DNA of 15,234 nt from an uncultured Flavobacterium sp. (GTDB lineage Bacteria > Bacteroidota > Bacteroidia > Flavobacteriales > Flavobacteriaceae). The notes beneath the pieces are model-generated. The model saw nothing but the letters and a program-made list of their open reading frames with translations. It was not told the DNA's origin and ran no database searches. Below, in pieces: positions 1 to 8,980 of this stretch. How positions within the stretch are numbered: position 1 is the first letter of the stretch; every line of letters starts with the position of its first letter. The stretch is from the NCBI RefSeq assembly GCF_937876455.1, contig NZ_CALFIG010000039.1, positions 1 through 15,234 on the forward strand, read 5' to 3'. A program made the translations under genes and the position numbers.

Positions 1-80
1 TTTTTTTAAATAAATAACACCCCTGCATCATTTTTATTTTATTTTTACTAAATTTTAGATAATAATGATAAATAATTAAC

Positions 81-117
81 AAAAAATAAAAAACTCTTTA
101 ATTTCTTAAAGAGTTTT
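81..117 (-). terminator. Intrinsic terminator of the DUF3467 gene
   Basis: A perfect 12-bp inverted repeat (90-101 with 106-117, arms AAAACTCTTTAA and TTAAAGAGTTTT) encloses a 4-nt loop. On the minus strand it starts a few bases after the stop codon of the DUF3467 gene and is followed by a T-rich run (complement of 81-90). This is a standard Rho-independent terminator. Confidence 0.85.
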
Positions 118-122
118 CAATG

Positions 123-431
123 TTAGGCTTGTCCTGCAGGTCCAAAATTTAAAGGAATGGTGGGTTGCTCCCCTTCTTTGATTTCGCCATGTGTATTTTC
201 AAATCGGTGGATGTTTTCGCCTAGTGCTTTTAGTAAGCGCTTGGCATGTTGGGGAGTTAATACAATACGTGATTTTACTTTTGCTTTGGGTACCCCGGGC
301 ATAATGCTGATAAAATCTAACACAAACTCTGTATTAGAATGGTTAATAATTGCTAAATTAGAGTAAATGCCTTCTGCAATTTGTTCGTCTAATTCTATAT
401 TAATTTGTCCGTCTTGATTGTTGTTTTCCAT
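123..431 (-). CDS. DUF3467 family small protein
   Basis: A 102-aa protein that I recognise as DUF3467, a family of about 100 residues common in Bacteroidota and of unknown function. It has no signal peptide or membrane segment, so it is probably cytosolic. Visible features are an acidic, Asn/Gln-rich N-terminus (residues 1-20), a central stretch with YSNLAIINHS and the F-D-F/P-G-V-P-K-A-K-V motif typical of the family (about residues 23-55), a basic helix containing LTPQHAKRLLKAL (58-70), and a Pro/Gly-rich tail. The ATG start lies 343 bp beyond the rpoC stop and is preceded by an A-rich stretch without a Shine-Dalgarno. It follows rpoC on the same strand, but the strong terminator after rpoC and its own terminator suggest a separate transcript. 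No clear promoter is visible in the repeat-rich gap upstream. The family assignment is fairly sure; the role is unknown. Confidence 0.85.
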   Translation of the reverse strand: MENNNQDGQINIELDEQIAEGIYSNLAIINHSNTEFVLDFISIMPGVPKAKVKSRIVLTPQHAKRLLKALGENIHRFENTHGEIKEGEQPTIPLNFGPAGQA

Positions 432-488
432 TTGTTTTTATTTTAAATTATTTTCATTTATGAGTTGGAGGTTTTAATAGAGTTAATG

Positions 489-562
489 GGTTATGGGTAA
501 TGGGTAATTGGTTGTTGTATATTAATACTAATTACTTTTTACTTTTTATTATTCACTTATTA
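489..562. repeat. Intergenic repeat module, copy A
   Basis: The module begins GGTTATGGGTAAT, carries an extra GGGTAAT heptad, continues TGGTTGTTGTA and ends TATTCACTTATTA. The same opening and closing words occur in copy B (638-697), which lacks one heptad. The middle parts (TTAATACTAATTAC against TAATCAC repeats) have diverged. Confidence 0.7.
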
Positions 563-574
563 TTTAAAAAACTG

Positions 575-616
575 TATCACAAAGTATCACGAAGGTTTCA
601 CAAAGTTACACAAAAA
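575..616. repeat. Degenerate CACAAAG repeat block
   Basis: The plus strand reads TATCACAAAG, TATCACGAAG, GTTTCACAAAG, TTACACAAA: four imperfect units of 10-11 nt. On the minus strand this is a run of CTTTGTG-like words. It sits exactly between the two copies of the heptad module. Confidence 0.65.
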
Positions 617-637
617 ATGAGTTGGGAATTATTAATA

Positions 638-697
638 GGTTATGGGTAATAGGTTGTTGTACCTAATCACTAATCACTAATCACTATTCACTTATTA
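638..697. repeat. Intergenic repeat module, copy B
   Basis: It shares GGTTATGGGTAAT and GGTTGTTGTA at one end and TATTCACTTATTA at the other with copy A. Its middle holds three perfect tandem TAATCAC heptads (664-684) followed by the variant TATTCAC. Confidence 0.75.
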
Positions 698-715
698 CTT
701 TTAACTAATCCCTCT

Positions 716-752
716 CTACTAAAAAAACCTAACAGAAATCTGTTAGGTTTTT
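716..752 (-). terminator. Intrinsic terminator of the secE-rpoC operon
   Basis: A 13-bp perfect stem (723-735 with 740-752, core AACCTAACAG/CTGTTAGGTT) with a 4-nt loop lies 22 bp after the rpoC stop. On the minus strand it is followed by a run of seven Ts. This is a strong Rho-independent terminator, placed where the operon would be expected to end. Confidence 0.92.
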
Positions 753-774
753 GTATGTATAGCAAAAAGAACTC

Positions 775-3700
775 TTAATAATTAAATTCTTCTTTTGCAG
801 CCATCATTTCAGTGTATTCGTCTTTCGAACCTACAAGTGTGTTATCATAATCTCTCATACCTGTACCAGCAGGGATTCTGTGACCTACAATTACATTTTC
901 TTTTAAGCCTTCTAACGTATCTATTTTACCAGCTACTGCTGCTTCATTTAATACTTTAGTTGTTTCTTGGAACGAAGCTGCTGAAATAAATGATTTAGTT
1001 TGTAACGATGCTCTAGTAATACCTTGAAGTACTGGAGTTGCCGTTGCCGTAACTACATCTCTTGCTACTACTAAATTTTTATCTTCACGTTTTAATAAAG
1101 AATTTTCGTCTCTTAATTCTCTAGGAGAAATAATTTGTCCTGGTTTTAATGTAGCTGAATCACCTGCGTCTTCTACTACTTTCATACCATACAATTTGTC
1201 GTTTTCTTCAATAAAATCACGTGTATGTGCTAATTGATCTTCTAAGAATAAGGTATCACCTGGATCTTGAATTTGAACTTTTCGCATCATTTGACGAATC
1301 ACTACTTCGAAATGTTTGTCATTGATTTTTACCCCTTGTAAACGATATACTTCTTGAATTTCATTTACCAAATACTGTTGTACAGCAGAAGGTCCTTGAA
1401 TTCTTAAGATATCATCTGGTGTAATAGCTCCATCAGATAATGGCATACCTGCTCTTACGAAGTCATTTTCTTGAACTAAGATTTGGTTAGAAAGTTTTAC
1501 TAAGTATTTCTTCACTTCACCAAATTTAGATTCGATAGAGATTTCTCTATTTCCTCTTTTCACTTTTCCAAAAGTAACTACACCATCAATTTCAGAAACT
1601 ACCGCTGGGTTTGAAGGATTACGTGCTTCTAACAACTCTGTAATTCTTGGTAAACCTCCGGTAATATCACCTGCTTTAGAAGAACGACGTGGAATTTTAA
1701 CTAAAACTTTACCTGCTTTAATTTTTTCTCCGTCATCTACCATAAGGTGCGCACCTACTGGTAAGTTATACGATCTAATTAATTCACCATCTTTACCATA
1801 GATATGTAAGGTTGGGATTAATTTTTTATTTCTTGCTTCTGAAATTACTTTTTCTTGGAAACCTGTTTGTTCGTCAATTTCAACTAAGAACGATTGTCCT
1901 TGTTCAATATCTTCGTACCCTACTTTACCTGTAAATTCAGAAATAATTACCCCATTATATGGATCCCATTTACAGATAGTAGCGCCTTTTTCTAACACGT
2001 CACCGTCTTTAACAAAAATGGTAGAACCATAAGGAATGTTATGTGTATTTAAGACAATACCTGTTTTTGGCTCTATTAATTTCAACTCCGTAGAACGTGA
2101 AATCACGATATCAACCGTGTTTCCTTCATTGTCTTCACCTTTAACCGTTTTAAGGTCTTCTATTTCTAGTTTACCTGCAAAACGTGCTACAATGCTAGAC
2201 TCTTCAGAAATACCTCCTGCTACCCCACCCACGTGGAATGTACGAAGTGTTAACTGTGTCCCTGGTTCACCAATTGATTGTGCTGCAATAACACCAACTG
2301 CTTCTCCTTTTTGTGCCATTTTACCTGTAGCTAAATTTCTACCGTAACATTTTGCACAAATTCCTTTTTTAGCTTCACAAGTTAACGCAGAACGCACTTC
2401 AACTTTTTCTAATGGTGACGCTTCTATTAATTTTACAGTAGCTTCTGTTATTTGTTCACCTGCATGAACTAAAACTTCAGAATCTAATGGATTAATTACA
2501 TCTTGTAAGGCTACACGACCTAAAATTCTTTCGCCTAACGTCTCAACGATTTCTTCATTTTTCTTTAAAGCAGAAACTTCAATACCTCTTAATGTACCAC
2601 AATCAACCGAATTGATGATAACATCTTGAGAAACGTCATGTAATCTTCTTGTTAAATATCCTGCATCGGCAGTTTTAAGTGCTGTATCGGCAAGACCTTT
2701 ACGTGCACCGTGAGTTGAAATAAAATATTCTAAAATTGATAATCCTTCTTTAAAGTTAGAAAGAATTGGATTTTCAATAATTTCTCCACCCGCAGCTGTA
2801 GATTTTTTAGGCTTAGCCATCAAACCACGCATACCGGTTAACTGACGAATTTGTTCTTTAGAACCCCTTGCTCCTGAATCAAGCATCATATACACAGAGT
2901 TGAACCCTTGTTGGTCTTCTCTAATGTTTTTCATGGCTAATTCTGTTAATTGTGCATTTGTAGAAGTCCACACATCAATTACTTGATTATAACGCTCATT
3001 GTTTGTAATAAGACCCATGTTATAATTGATTGTAATAGCGTCAACTTGACCATTTGCTTCAGCAATTAATTCAAATTTTTTCTCTGGCACTTTAATATCC
3101 CCTAACGAGAATGACAATCCACCTTTAAAGGCAAATTTATATCCCATATCCTTAATATTATCAAGGAATGCAGCCGTTTCAGGAACTGAAGTTGCAGATA
3201 AAATATTACCAATAATATCTCTTAACGATTTTTTAGTTAAGACTTCATTGATGTATCCAGCTGCTTCAGGCACTACTTCGTTAAATAATACTCTACCCGC
3301 AGTTGTTTGGATAATTTTATATACTAATTCTCCGTTTTCATTAAAATCTTTGGCGCGTACTTTTACTCTTGCATTTAAATCAAGTCTTCCTTCATTTAAA
3401 GCAATATGTACTTCTTCTACAGAATAAAACGTTAACCCTTCTCCTTTTACAGGCACTTCAGGTGTTGACAAACGTTCTTTTGTCATGTAGTATAATCCAA
3501 GAACCATGTCTTGAGAAGGTACTGTAATAGGTGCACCATTAGCAGGATTCAAGATGTTGTGAGAAGCTAACATTAATAATTGCGCTTCTAATATCGCTTC
3601 TGGTCCTAATGGTAAATGAACCGCCATCTGGTCACCATCGAAATCGGCATTAAACGCCGTACATACTAATGGGTGTAACTGGATTGCTTTTCCTTCAATT

Positions 3701-5073
3701 AACTTAGGTTGGAACGCTTGAATACCTAAACGGTGAAGTGTAGGAGCACGGTTAAGTAATACTGGATGTCCTTTGATTACATTTTCAAGAATATCCCATA
3801 CTACTGGCTCTTTTTTATCGATAATTTTCTTAGCCGACTTAACTGTTTTAACAATTCCTCTTTCGATTAATTTACGAATAACGAATGGTTTGTACAATTC
3901 TGCTGCCATATCTTTTGGCAAACCACATTCAAACAATTTCATTTCTGGTCCAACAACAATTACAGAACGAGCAGAATAATCTACACGTTTTCCTAATAAG
4001 TTTTGACGGAAACGACCTTGTTTACCTTTTAATGAATCTGATAAAGATTTTAATGGTCTGTTTGATTCTGTTTTTACAGCTGAAGCTTTTCTTGTATTGT
4101 CAAATAATGAATCTACTGCTTCTTGAAGCATACGTTTTTCATTACGTAAAATCACTTCAGGTGCTTTAATTTCCATTAATCGTTTTAAACGATTGTTACG
4201 GATAATTACTCTTCTGTATAAATCATTTAAATCTGAAGTAGCAAAACGTCCTCCATCAAGTGGCACAAGTGGACGTAATTCTGGTGGGATAACTGGGATA
4301 ACTTTTAAAATCATCCATTCAGGAAGATTTTCTCTGTTATTGTTAGACTCACGGAATGATTCTACAACATTTAAACGTTTTAAGGCTTCTGTTTTTCTTT
4401 GTTTAGACGTTTCATTGTTTGCTGCATGACGTAATGAATAAGATAATTCATCTAAATCAATGCGAGACAATAAATCCATAATACATTCAGCACCCATTTT
4501 AGCGATGAATTTATTTGGATCTGAATCGTCTAAATATTGGTTTTCCATTGGTAAAGAATCTAAAATAGTTAGGTATTCTTCTTCTGTTAAGAAATCTAAC
4601 GTATTTAATGTTTCACCATCAAGGCCTTTAGCAATACCTGCTTGAATAACTACATATCTTTCATAGTAGATAATCATGTCTAATTTTTTAGACGGAAGCC
4701 CTAATAAATAACCAATTTTATTTGGAAGTGAGCGGAAATACCAAATATGAGCAATAGGCACAACTAAATTAATGTGTCCAACTCTATCTCTACGTACTTT
4801 CTTTTCTGTTACTTCTACCCCACATCGGTCACAAACGATTCCTTTGTAGCGAATTCTTTTATATTTTCCACAAGCACATTCATAGTCTTTTACAGGTCCG
4901 AATATTCTTTCACAGAAAAGGCCATCACGCTCTGGTTTGTGCGTACGATAGTTAATCGTTTCCGGTTTTAGAACCTCACCTCTTGACTCAGCTAAAATTG
5001 ACTCAGGAGATGCTAAACCTATTGTGATTCTGTTAAATCTTTTAACGGTATTTTTATCTTTTAATTTTGTCAT
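775..5073 (-). CDS. rpoC: DNA-directed RNA polymerase subunit beta'
   Basis: The 1432-aa beta' subunit, which with RpoB forms the active-site cleft of RNA polymerase. The N-terminal zinc site is C66, C68, C81, C84. The clamp and rudder region (about 230-370) includes the conserved QGRFRQNLLGKRVDYSARSV. The catalytic NADFDGD motif at 475-481 supplies the Mg2+-binding aspartates D477, D479 and D481. The bridge helix is at about 780-815 (FISTHGARKGLADTALKTA). The second zinc site is C825, C899, C906, C909, and the trigger-loop segment starts near 932 (QSIGEPGTQLTLRTFHVGG). The C-terminal part includes the usual beta'-jaw and ends near EEFNY. It appears intact and full length for a flavobacterium. 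The ATG start has no Shine-Dalgarno and lies 94 bp after the rpoB stop; that gap contains a long hairpin. It is the last gene of the operon. Confidence 0.99.
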   Translation of the reverse strand: MTKLKDKNTVKRFNRITIGLASPESILAESRGEVLKPETINYRTHKPERDGLFCERIFGPVKDYECACGKYKRIRYKGIVCDRCGVEVTEKKVRRDRVGHINLVVPIAHIWYFRSLPNKIGYLLGLPSKKLDMIIYYERYVVIQAGIAKGLDGETLNTLDFLTEEEYLTILDSLPMENQYLDDSDPNKFIAKMGAECIMDLLSRIDLDELSYSLRHAANNETSKQRKTEALKRLNVVESFRESNNNRENLPEWMILKVIPVIPPELRPLVPLDGGRFATSDLNDLYRRVIIRNNRLKRLMEIKAPEVILRNEKRMLQEAVDSLFDNTRKASAVKTESNRPLKSLSDSLKGKQGRFRQNLLGKRVDYSARSVIVVGPEMKLFECGLPKDMAAELYKPFVIRKLIERGIVKTVKSAKKIIDKKEPVVWDILENVIKGHPVLLNRAPTLHRLGIQAFQPKLIEGKAIQLHPLVCTAFNADFDGDQMAVHLPLGPEAILEAQLLMLASHNILNPANGAPITVPSQDMVLGLYYMTKERLSTPEVPVKGEGLTFYSVEEVHIALNEGRLDLNARVKVRAKDFNENGELVYKIIQTTAGRVLFNEVVPEAAGYINEVLTKKSLRDIIGNILSATSVPETAAFLDNIKDMGYKFAFKGGLSFSLGDIKVPEKKFELIAEANGQVDAITINYNMGLITNNERYNQVIDVWTSTNAQLTELAMKNIREDQQGFNSVYMMLDSGARGSKEQIRQLTGMRGLMAKPKKSTAAGGEIIENPILSNFKEGLSILEYFISTHGARKGLADTALKTADAGYLTRRLHDVSQDVIINSVDCGTLRGIEVSALKKNEEIVETLGERILGRVALQDVINPLDSEVLVHAGEQITEATVKLIEASPLEKVEVRSALTCEAKKGICAKCYGRNLATGKMAQKGEAVGVIAAQSIGEPGTQLTLRTFHVGGVAGGISEESSIVARFAGKLEIEDLKTVKGEDNEGNTVDIVISRSTELKLIEPKTGIVLNTHNIPYGSTIFVKDGDVLEKGATICKWDPYNGVIISEFTGKVGYEDIEQGQSFLVEIDEQTGFQEKVISEARNKKLIPTLHIYGKDGELIRSYNLPVGAHLMVDDGEKIKAGKVLVKIPRRSSKAGDITGGLPRITELLEARNPSNPAVVSEIDGVVTFGKVKRGNREISIESKFGEVKKYLVKLSNQILVQENDFVRAGMPLSDGAITPDDILRIQGPSAVQQYLVNEIQEVYRLQGVKINDKHFEVVIRQMMRKVQIQDPGDTLFLEDQLAHTRDFIEENDKLYGMKVVEDAGDSATLKPGQIISPRELRDENSLLKREDKNLVVARDVVTATATPVLQGITRASLQTKSFISAASFQETTKVLNEAAVAGKIDTLEGLKENVIVGHRIPAGTGMRDYDNTLVGSKDEYTEMMAAKEEFNY

Positions 5074-5113
5074 GATATGAATACTATCGATTTATTTAAA
5101 TTTTTTGTTTTGT

Positions 5114-5162
5114 TTTTCAGTTTTCAGTCGCAAAAACTAATTGCTGCGACTGAAACTGTAAA
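5114..5162 (-). other. Long hairpin in the rpoB-rpoC gap
   Basis: Arms 5118-5132 and 5145-5158 pair over 14 bp with one bulged T; after one mismatch three more A-T pairs follow. The loop is 12 nt. On the minus-strand transcript the arms read CAGTTTCAGTCGCA and TGCGACTGAAAACTG. The bases after the stem are A-rich rather than U-rich, so it is not an intrinsic terminator. Part of one arm is a tandem TTTTCAG heptad (5114-5127). It may be an RNA processing or stabilising structure, or simply repeat-derived. Confidence 0.6.
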
Positions 5163-5167
5163 CTTTA

Positions 5168-8100
5168 TTATTCTTCTAATCTAATGTCTAATCCAAGTCC
5201 TTTTAATTCATGCATTAATACATTGAATGATTCAGGCAGTCCTGGTTCTGGCATAGTTTCTCCTTTAACGATTGCTTCGTAAGTTTTTGCTCTACCAGTT
5301 ACATCATCAGATTTAACCGTTAAGATTTCTCTAAGCGTACTAGAAGCACCATAAGCTTCAAGTGCCCAAACCTCCATTTCTCCGAAACGCTGACCACCAA
5401 ACTGAGCCTTACCTCCTAATGGTTGTTGTGTAATCAATGAGTATGGACCTATTGAACGTGCATGCATTTTATCATCTACCATGTGACCTAATTTAAGCAT
5501 ATAAATTACACCCACAGTAGCTGGTTGATGGAAACGTTCTCCTGTTCCTCCATCATACAAGTAAGTATGACCAAATCTAGGAATTCCCGCTTCATCTGTA
5601 AATTCATTGATTTCATCTAGTGATGCACCGTCAAAGATTGGCGTAGCAAACTTCTTCCCTAATTTTAATCCTGCCCATCCAAGAACAGTTTCATAAATTT
5701 GTCCGATGTTCATACGAGAAGGTACCCCAAGTGGATTCAATACGATATCAACTGGTGTCCCATCTTCTAAGAATGGCATATCTTCTTGACGTACAATTTT
5801 TGCAACGATACCTTTATTTCCGTGACGTCCTGCCATTTTATCTCCTACTCTTAACTTACGTTTTTTAGCAATATAAACTTTAGCTAATTTTAAGATTCCT
5901 GATGGTAATTCATCACCTACTGTAATGGTAAACTTCTCTCTTCTTAATACCCCTTGTAAATCATTTAATTTGATTTTATAGTTGTGAATTAAGTCGTTAA
6001 TTAATGAATTTGTATGCTCGTCAGTTGTCCATTGTCCTTTTGTTAGATGCGCAAAATCTTCAACGGCTTGTAGCATTTTTTTTGTGAATTTCTTACCTTT
6101 TGGTAATACTTCTTCACCTAAATCATTAAGTACACCTTGAGATGTTTTTCCGTCAACAATTAAGAATAATTTATCGATTAACTTGTCTTTAAGCTCATTG
6201 AATTTTACTTCAAATTCCATTTCAAGTTTATCTAAATCTTCTTTATCCTTAGTGCGTTTACGTTTATCTTTTACTGCTTTCGCAAATAATTTTTTATCTA
6301 AAACCACACCGTTTAATGAAGGTGAAGCTTTTAATGATGCATCTTTAACATCACCTGCTTTATCTCCAAAGATAGCGCGTAATAATTTTTCCTCTGGTGT
6401 AGGATCTGATTCTCCTTTTGGCGTAATTTTACCAATTAAGATGTCGCCAGGTTTTACTTCTGCACCAATTCTGATCATACCATTTTCATCAAGGTCTTTA
6501 GTAGCCTCTTCAGAAACATTAGGGATATCATTAGTTAATTCTTCATTCCCTAATTTTGTATCTCTAACTTCTAATGAATAATCATCTACGTGAATAGAGG
6601 TAAAAATATCATCACGAACTACTTTTTCAGAAATTACAATTGCATCCTCAAAGTTATACCCTTTCCAAGGCATGAAGGCAACTTGTAAATTTCTACCTAA
6701 AGCTAATTCTCCGTTTTGTGTAGCATATCCTTCACAAAGTACTTGACCTTTAACAACCTTATCTCCTTTTCTTACGATAGGTTTTAAGTTAATTGTAGTA
6801 CTTTGATTCGTTTTTCTAAATTTGATTAGTTGATATGTTTTTTCATCTTCATCAAAACTTACCATTCTTTCTTCCTCTGTTCTGTCGTATTTTATTGTAA
6901 TCATGTTGGCATCAACATAGGTTACAACTCCAGAACCTTCCGCATTAATCAACACTCTAGAATCAGACGCAACCTGTCTTTCTAAACCAGTACCTACAAT
7001 AGGTGCTTGTGGTCTTAAAAGGGGTACAGCCTGACGCATCATGTTAGATCCCATCAAGGCACGGTTCGCATCATCATGCTCTAAGAATGGAATTAATGAA
7101 GCTGAAATAGATGCAATTTGGTTAGGAGCAACGTCTGTATAATGTACAGCACTTGGCTCTACTACAGGGAAATCTCCTTCTTCTCTTGCAATTACTTTAT
7201 CTGCAGTAATTTTTCCACTTGCATCCATGGTAATATTTGCCTGCGCAATTAATTTACCTTCTTCTTCTTCAGCACTTAAGTAAATTGGTTCCGAAACTAA
7301 ATCCACTTTACCGTTATCAACTTTACGATATGGTGTTTCAATGAATCCCATTCCGTTTACTTTCGCATACACTCCTAAAGATGAAATCAAACCAATGTTT
7401 GGTCCCTCTGGTGTTTCAATTGGACATAAACGACCATAATGCGTATAGTGAACATCACGAACCTCAAATCCAGCTCTTTCTCTTGATAAACCACCAGGTC
7501 CAAGAGCTGATAAACGACGCTTGTGTGTAATTTCAGCTAATGGATTAGTTTGATCCATAAACTGAGATAACTGGTTTGTTCCAAAGAACGAATTAATTAC
7601 TGATGATAATGTTTTAGCATTAATCAAATCGATTGGTGTAAATACTTCGTTATCACGCACATTCATTCTTTCACGAATTGTACGAGCCATACGAGCTAAA
7701 CCAACACCAAATTGAGCTGACAATTGTTCACCTACTGTTCTAACGCGACGGTTTGATAAGTGGTCAATATCATCAATTTCAGCTTTTGAGTTAATTAATT
7801 CAATTAAGTATTTTACAATCGTAATGATATCTTCTTTTGTTAATACTTGTTTATCCATTGGGATATCTAAGCCTAACTTTTTGTTCATTCTATAACGACC
7901 TACATCACCTAAGTTGTAACGTTGGTCTGAGAAGAATAATTTATCGATAATACCACGAGCTGTTTCTTCATCAGGTGGTTCTGCATTACGCAATTGTCTA
8001 TATATATGTTCTACAGCCTCTTTTTCAGAGTTAGTAGGGTCTTTTTGCAATGTATTGTGGATAATAGCAAAATCTGCTTGATTATTATCCTCTTTATGTA

Positions 8101-8980
8101 ATAAAATAGATTTTACGTCCGCTTCTAAAATTTCTTCTACATTATCTTTATCTAAGATAGTATCACGGTCTAAAATAATTTCATTACGCTCAATAGATAC
8201 TACTTCTCCTGTATCCTCATCCACGAAATCTTCATGCCAAGTATTTAACACACGAGCAGCTAATCTTCTACCGATGAATTTTTTGATTCCTGTTTTTGAA
8301 ACTTTAATTTCTTCTGCAAGATCAAAAATTTCAAGAATATCTTTATCTCTTTCAAAACCAATCGCTCTGAAAAGAGTAGTTACAGGTAATTTTTTCTTTC
8401 TATCAATGTACGCGTACATTACGTTATTGATATCTGTTGCAAATTCAATCCAAGAACCTTTAAAAGGTATAATTCTTGCTGAATATAATTTAGTTCCATT
8501 TGCATGGAAAGATTGTCCGAAGAAAACTCCAGGTGATCTATGCAATTGAGACACTACAACACGTTCTGCGCCATTAATAACAAATGTTCCGCTTGGCGTC
8601 ATGTATGGAATAGTTCCTAAATAAACATCTTGAACTATTGTTTCAAAATCTTCATGTTCAGGATCTGTACAATATAATTTTAAACGTGCTTTTAGAGGCA
8701 CACTATACGTCAAGCCTCTATCGATACATTCTTCGATAGTATATCTAGGAGGGTCAATAAAATAATCTAGAAACTCTAGAACGAATTGATTTCTAGTATC
8801 AGTTATTGGAAAATTTTCCATGAAGGTGTTGTAAAGACCCTCGTTACCTCTCTCATCAGATTTAGTTTCTAACTGGAAAAAATCTCTAAATGATTTTACT
8901 TGTATATCAAGAAAATCTGGATAATTAGGGATATTTTTCGTTGAGGCAAAATTGATTCTTTCAGTCTGATTAGCAATCAT
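5168..8980 (-). CDS. rpoB: DNA-directed RNA polymerase subunit beta
   Basis: The 1270-aa beta subunit of RNA polymerase, directly upstream of rpoC. I chose the ATG at 8980-8978 (MIANQTERINF); the in-frame TTG one codon earlier (8983) is possible but unlikely. The protrusion/lobe region runs over roughly residues 20-430 and includes SGTFVINGAERVVVSQLHRS. The rifampicin-binding cluster is at about 467-493, with D476, H486 and S491 at the places of E. coli D516, H526 and S531, all in the sensitive form. GRLCPIETPEGPNIGLI follows. The active-site residues include E778/D779 (GYNFEDA) and the catalytic-region lysines K1048 and K1056 (KMAGRHGNKG). The C-terminal clamp/switch region includes GGQRFGEMEVWALEAYGA. 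No break or insertion looks out of place. There is no Shine-Dalgarno; the upstream gap to rplL is 247 bp and contains an attenuator-like stem. Confidence 0.99.
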   Translation of the reverse strand: MIANQTERINFASTKNIPNYPDFLDIQVKSFRDFFQLETKSDERGNEGLYNTFMENFPITDTRNQFVLEFLDYFIDPPRYTIEECIDRGLTYSVPLKARLKLYCTDPEHEDFETIVQDVYLGTIPYMTPSGTFVINGAERVVVSQLHRSPGVFFGQSFHANGTKLYSARIIPFKGSWIEFATDINNVMYAYIDRKKKLPVTTLFRAIGFERDKDILEIFDLAEEIKVSKTGIKKFIGRRLAARVLNTWHEDFVDEDTGEVVSIERNEIILDRDTILDKDNVEEILEADVKSILLHKEDNNQADFAIIHNTLQKDPTNSEKEAVEHIYRQLRNAEPPDEETARGIIDKLFFSDQRYNLGDVGRYRMNKKLGLDIPMDKQVLTKEDIITIVKYLIELINSKAEIDDIDHLSNRRVRTVGEQLSAQFGVGLARMARTIRERMNVRDNEVFTPIDLINAKTLSSVINSFFGTNQLSQFMDQTNPLAEITHKRRLSALGPGGLSRERAGFEVRDVHYTHYGRLCPIETPEGPNIGLISSLGVYAKVNGMGFIETPYRKVDNGKVDLVSEPIYLSAEEEEGKLIAQANITMDASGKITADKVIAREEGDFPVVEPSAVHYTDVAPNQIASISASLIPFLEHDDANRALMGSNMMRQAVPLLRPQAPIVGTGLERQVASDSRVLINAEGSGVVTYVDANMITIKYDRTEEERMVSFDEDEKTYQLIKFRKTNQSTTINLKPIVRKGDKVVKGQVLCEGYATQNGELALGRNLQVAFMPWKGYNFEDAIVISEKVVRDDIFTSIHVDDYSLEVRDTKLGNEELTNDIPNVSEEATKDLDENGMIRIGAEVKPGDILIGKITPKGESDPTPEEKLLRAIFGDKAGDVKDASLKASPSLNGVVLDKKLFAKAVKDKRKRTKDKEDLDKLEMEFEVKFNELKDKLIDKLFLIVDGKTSQGVLNDLGEEVLPKGKKFTKKMLQAVEDFAHLTKGQWTTDEHTNSLINDLIHNYKIKLNDLQGVLRREKFTITVGDELPSGILKLAKVYIAKKRKLRVGDKMAGRHGNKGIVAKIVRQEDMPFLEDGTPVDIVLNPLGVPSRMNIGQIYETVLGWAGLKLGKKFATPIFDGASLDEINEFTDEAGIPRFGHTYLYDGGTGERFHQPATVGVIYMLKLGHMVDDKMHARSIGPYSLITQQPLGGKAQFGGQRFGEMEVWALEAYGASSTLREILTVKSDDVTGRAKTYEAIVKGETMPEPGLPESFNVLMHELKGLGLDIRLEE

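Larger units (their letters stand above)
432..722. other. Repeat-rich non-coding gap between rpoC terminator and DUF3467
   Basis: I find no credible gene in this stretch. It holds two copies of an imperfect module (489-562 and 638-697) made of 7-nt repeats, with a block of about 10-nt repeats (575-616) between them. A promoter for the DUF3467 gene should be here, but the only match to the Bacteroidota -7 box (TAACTTTG on the minus strand, 608-601) lies inside the repeats and has no -33 TTG at a suitable distance. Confidence 0.7.

Noticed and set aside
601..608. TAACTTTG on the minus strand as a -7 box for the DUF3467 gene
   Set aside because: The 8-mer fits the consensus, but it lies within the CACAAAG repeat, is about 170 bp from the start codon and lacks a -33 TTG at 17-23 nt.
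489..697. CRISPR array
   Set aside because: The repeats are 7 nt, tandem and without spacers of constant length, and no cas genes are near.
2036..2347. Plus-strand open frame of 103 codons inside rpoC
   Set aside because: It is antisense to the conserved second zinc-site and trigger-loop region of RpoC, resembles no family I know, and is explained by the coding constraint of the real gene. The same applies to the other plus-strand frames within rpoC, rpoB, tuf, rplK, nusG and the TlpA-like gene.
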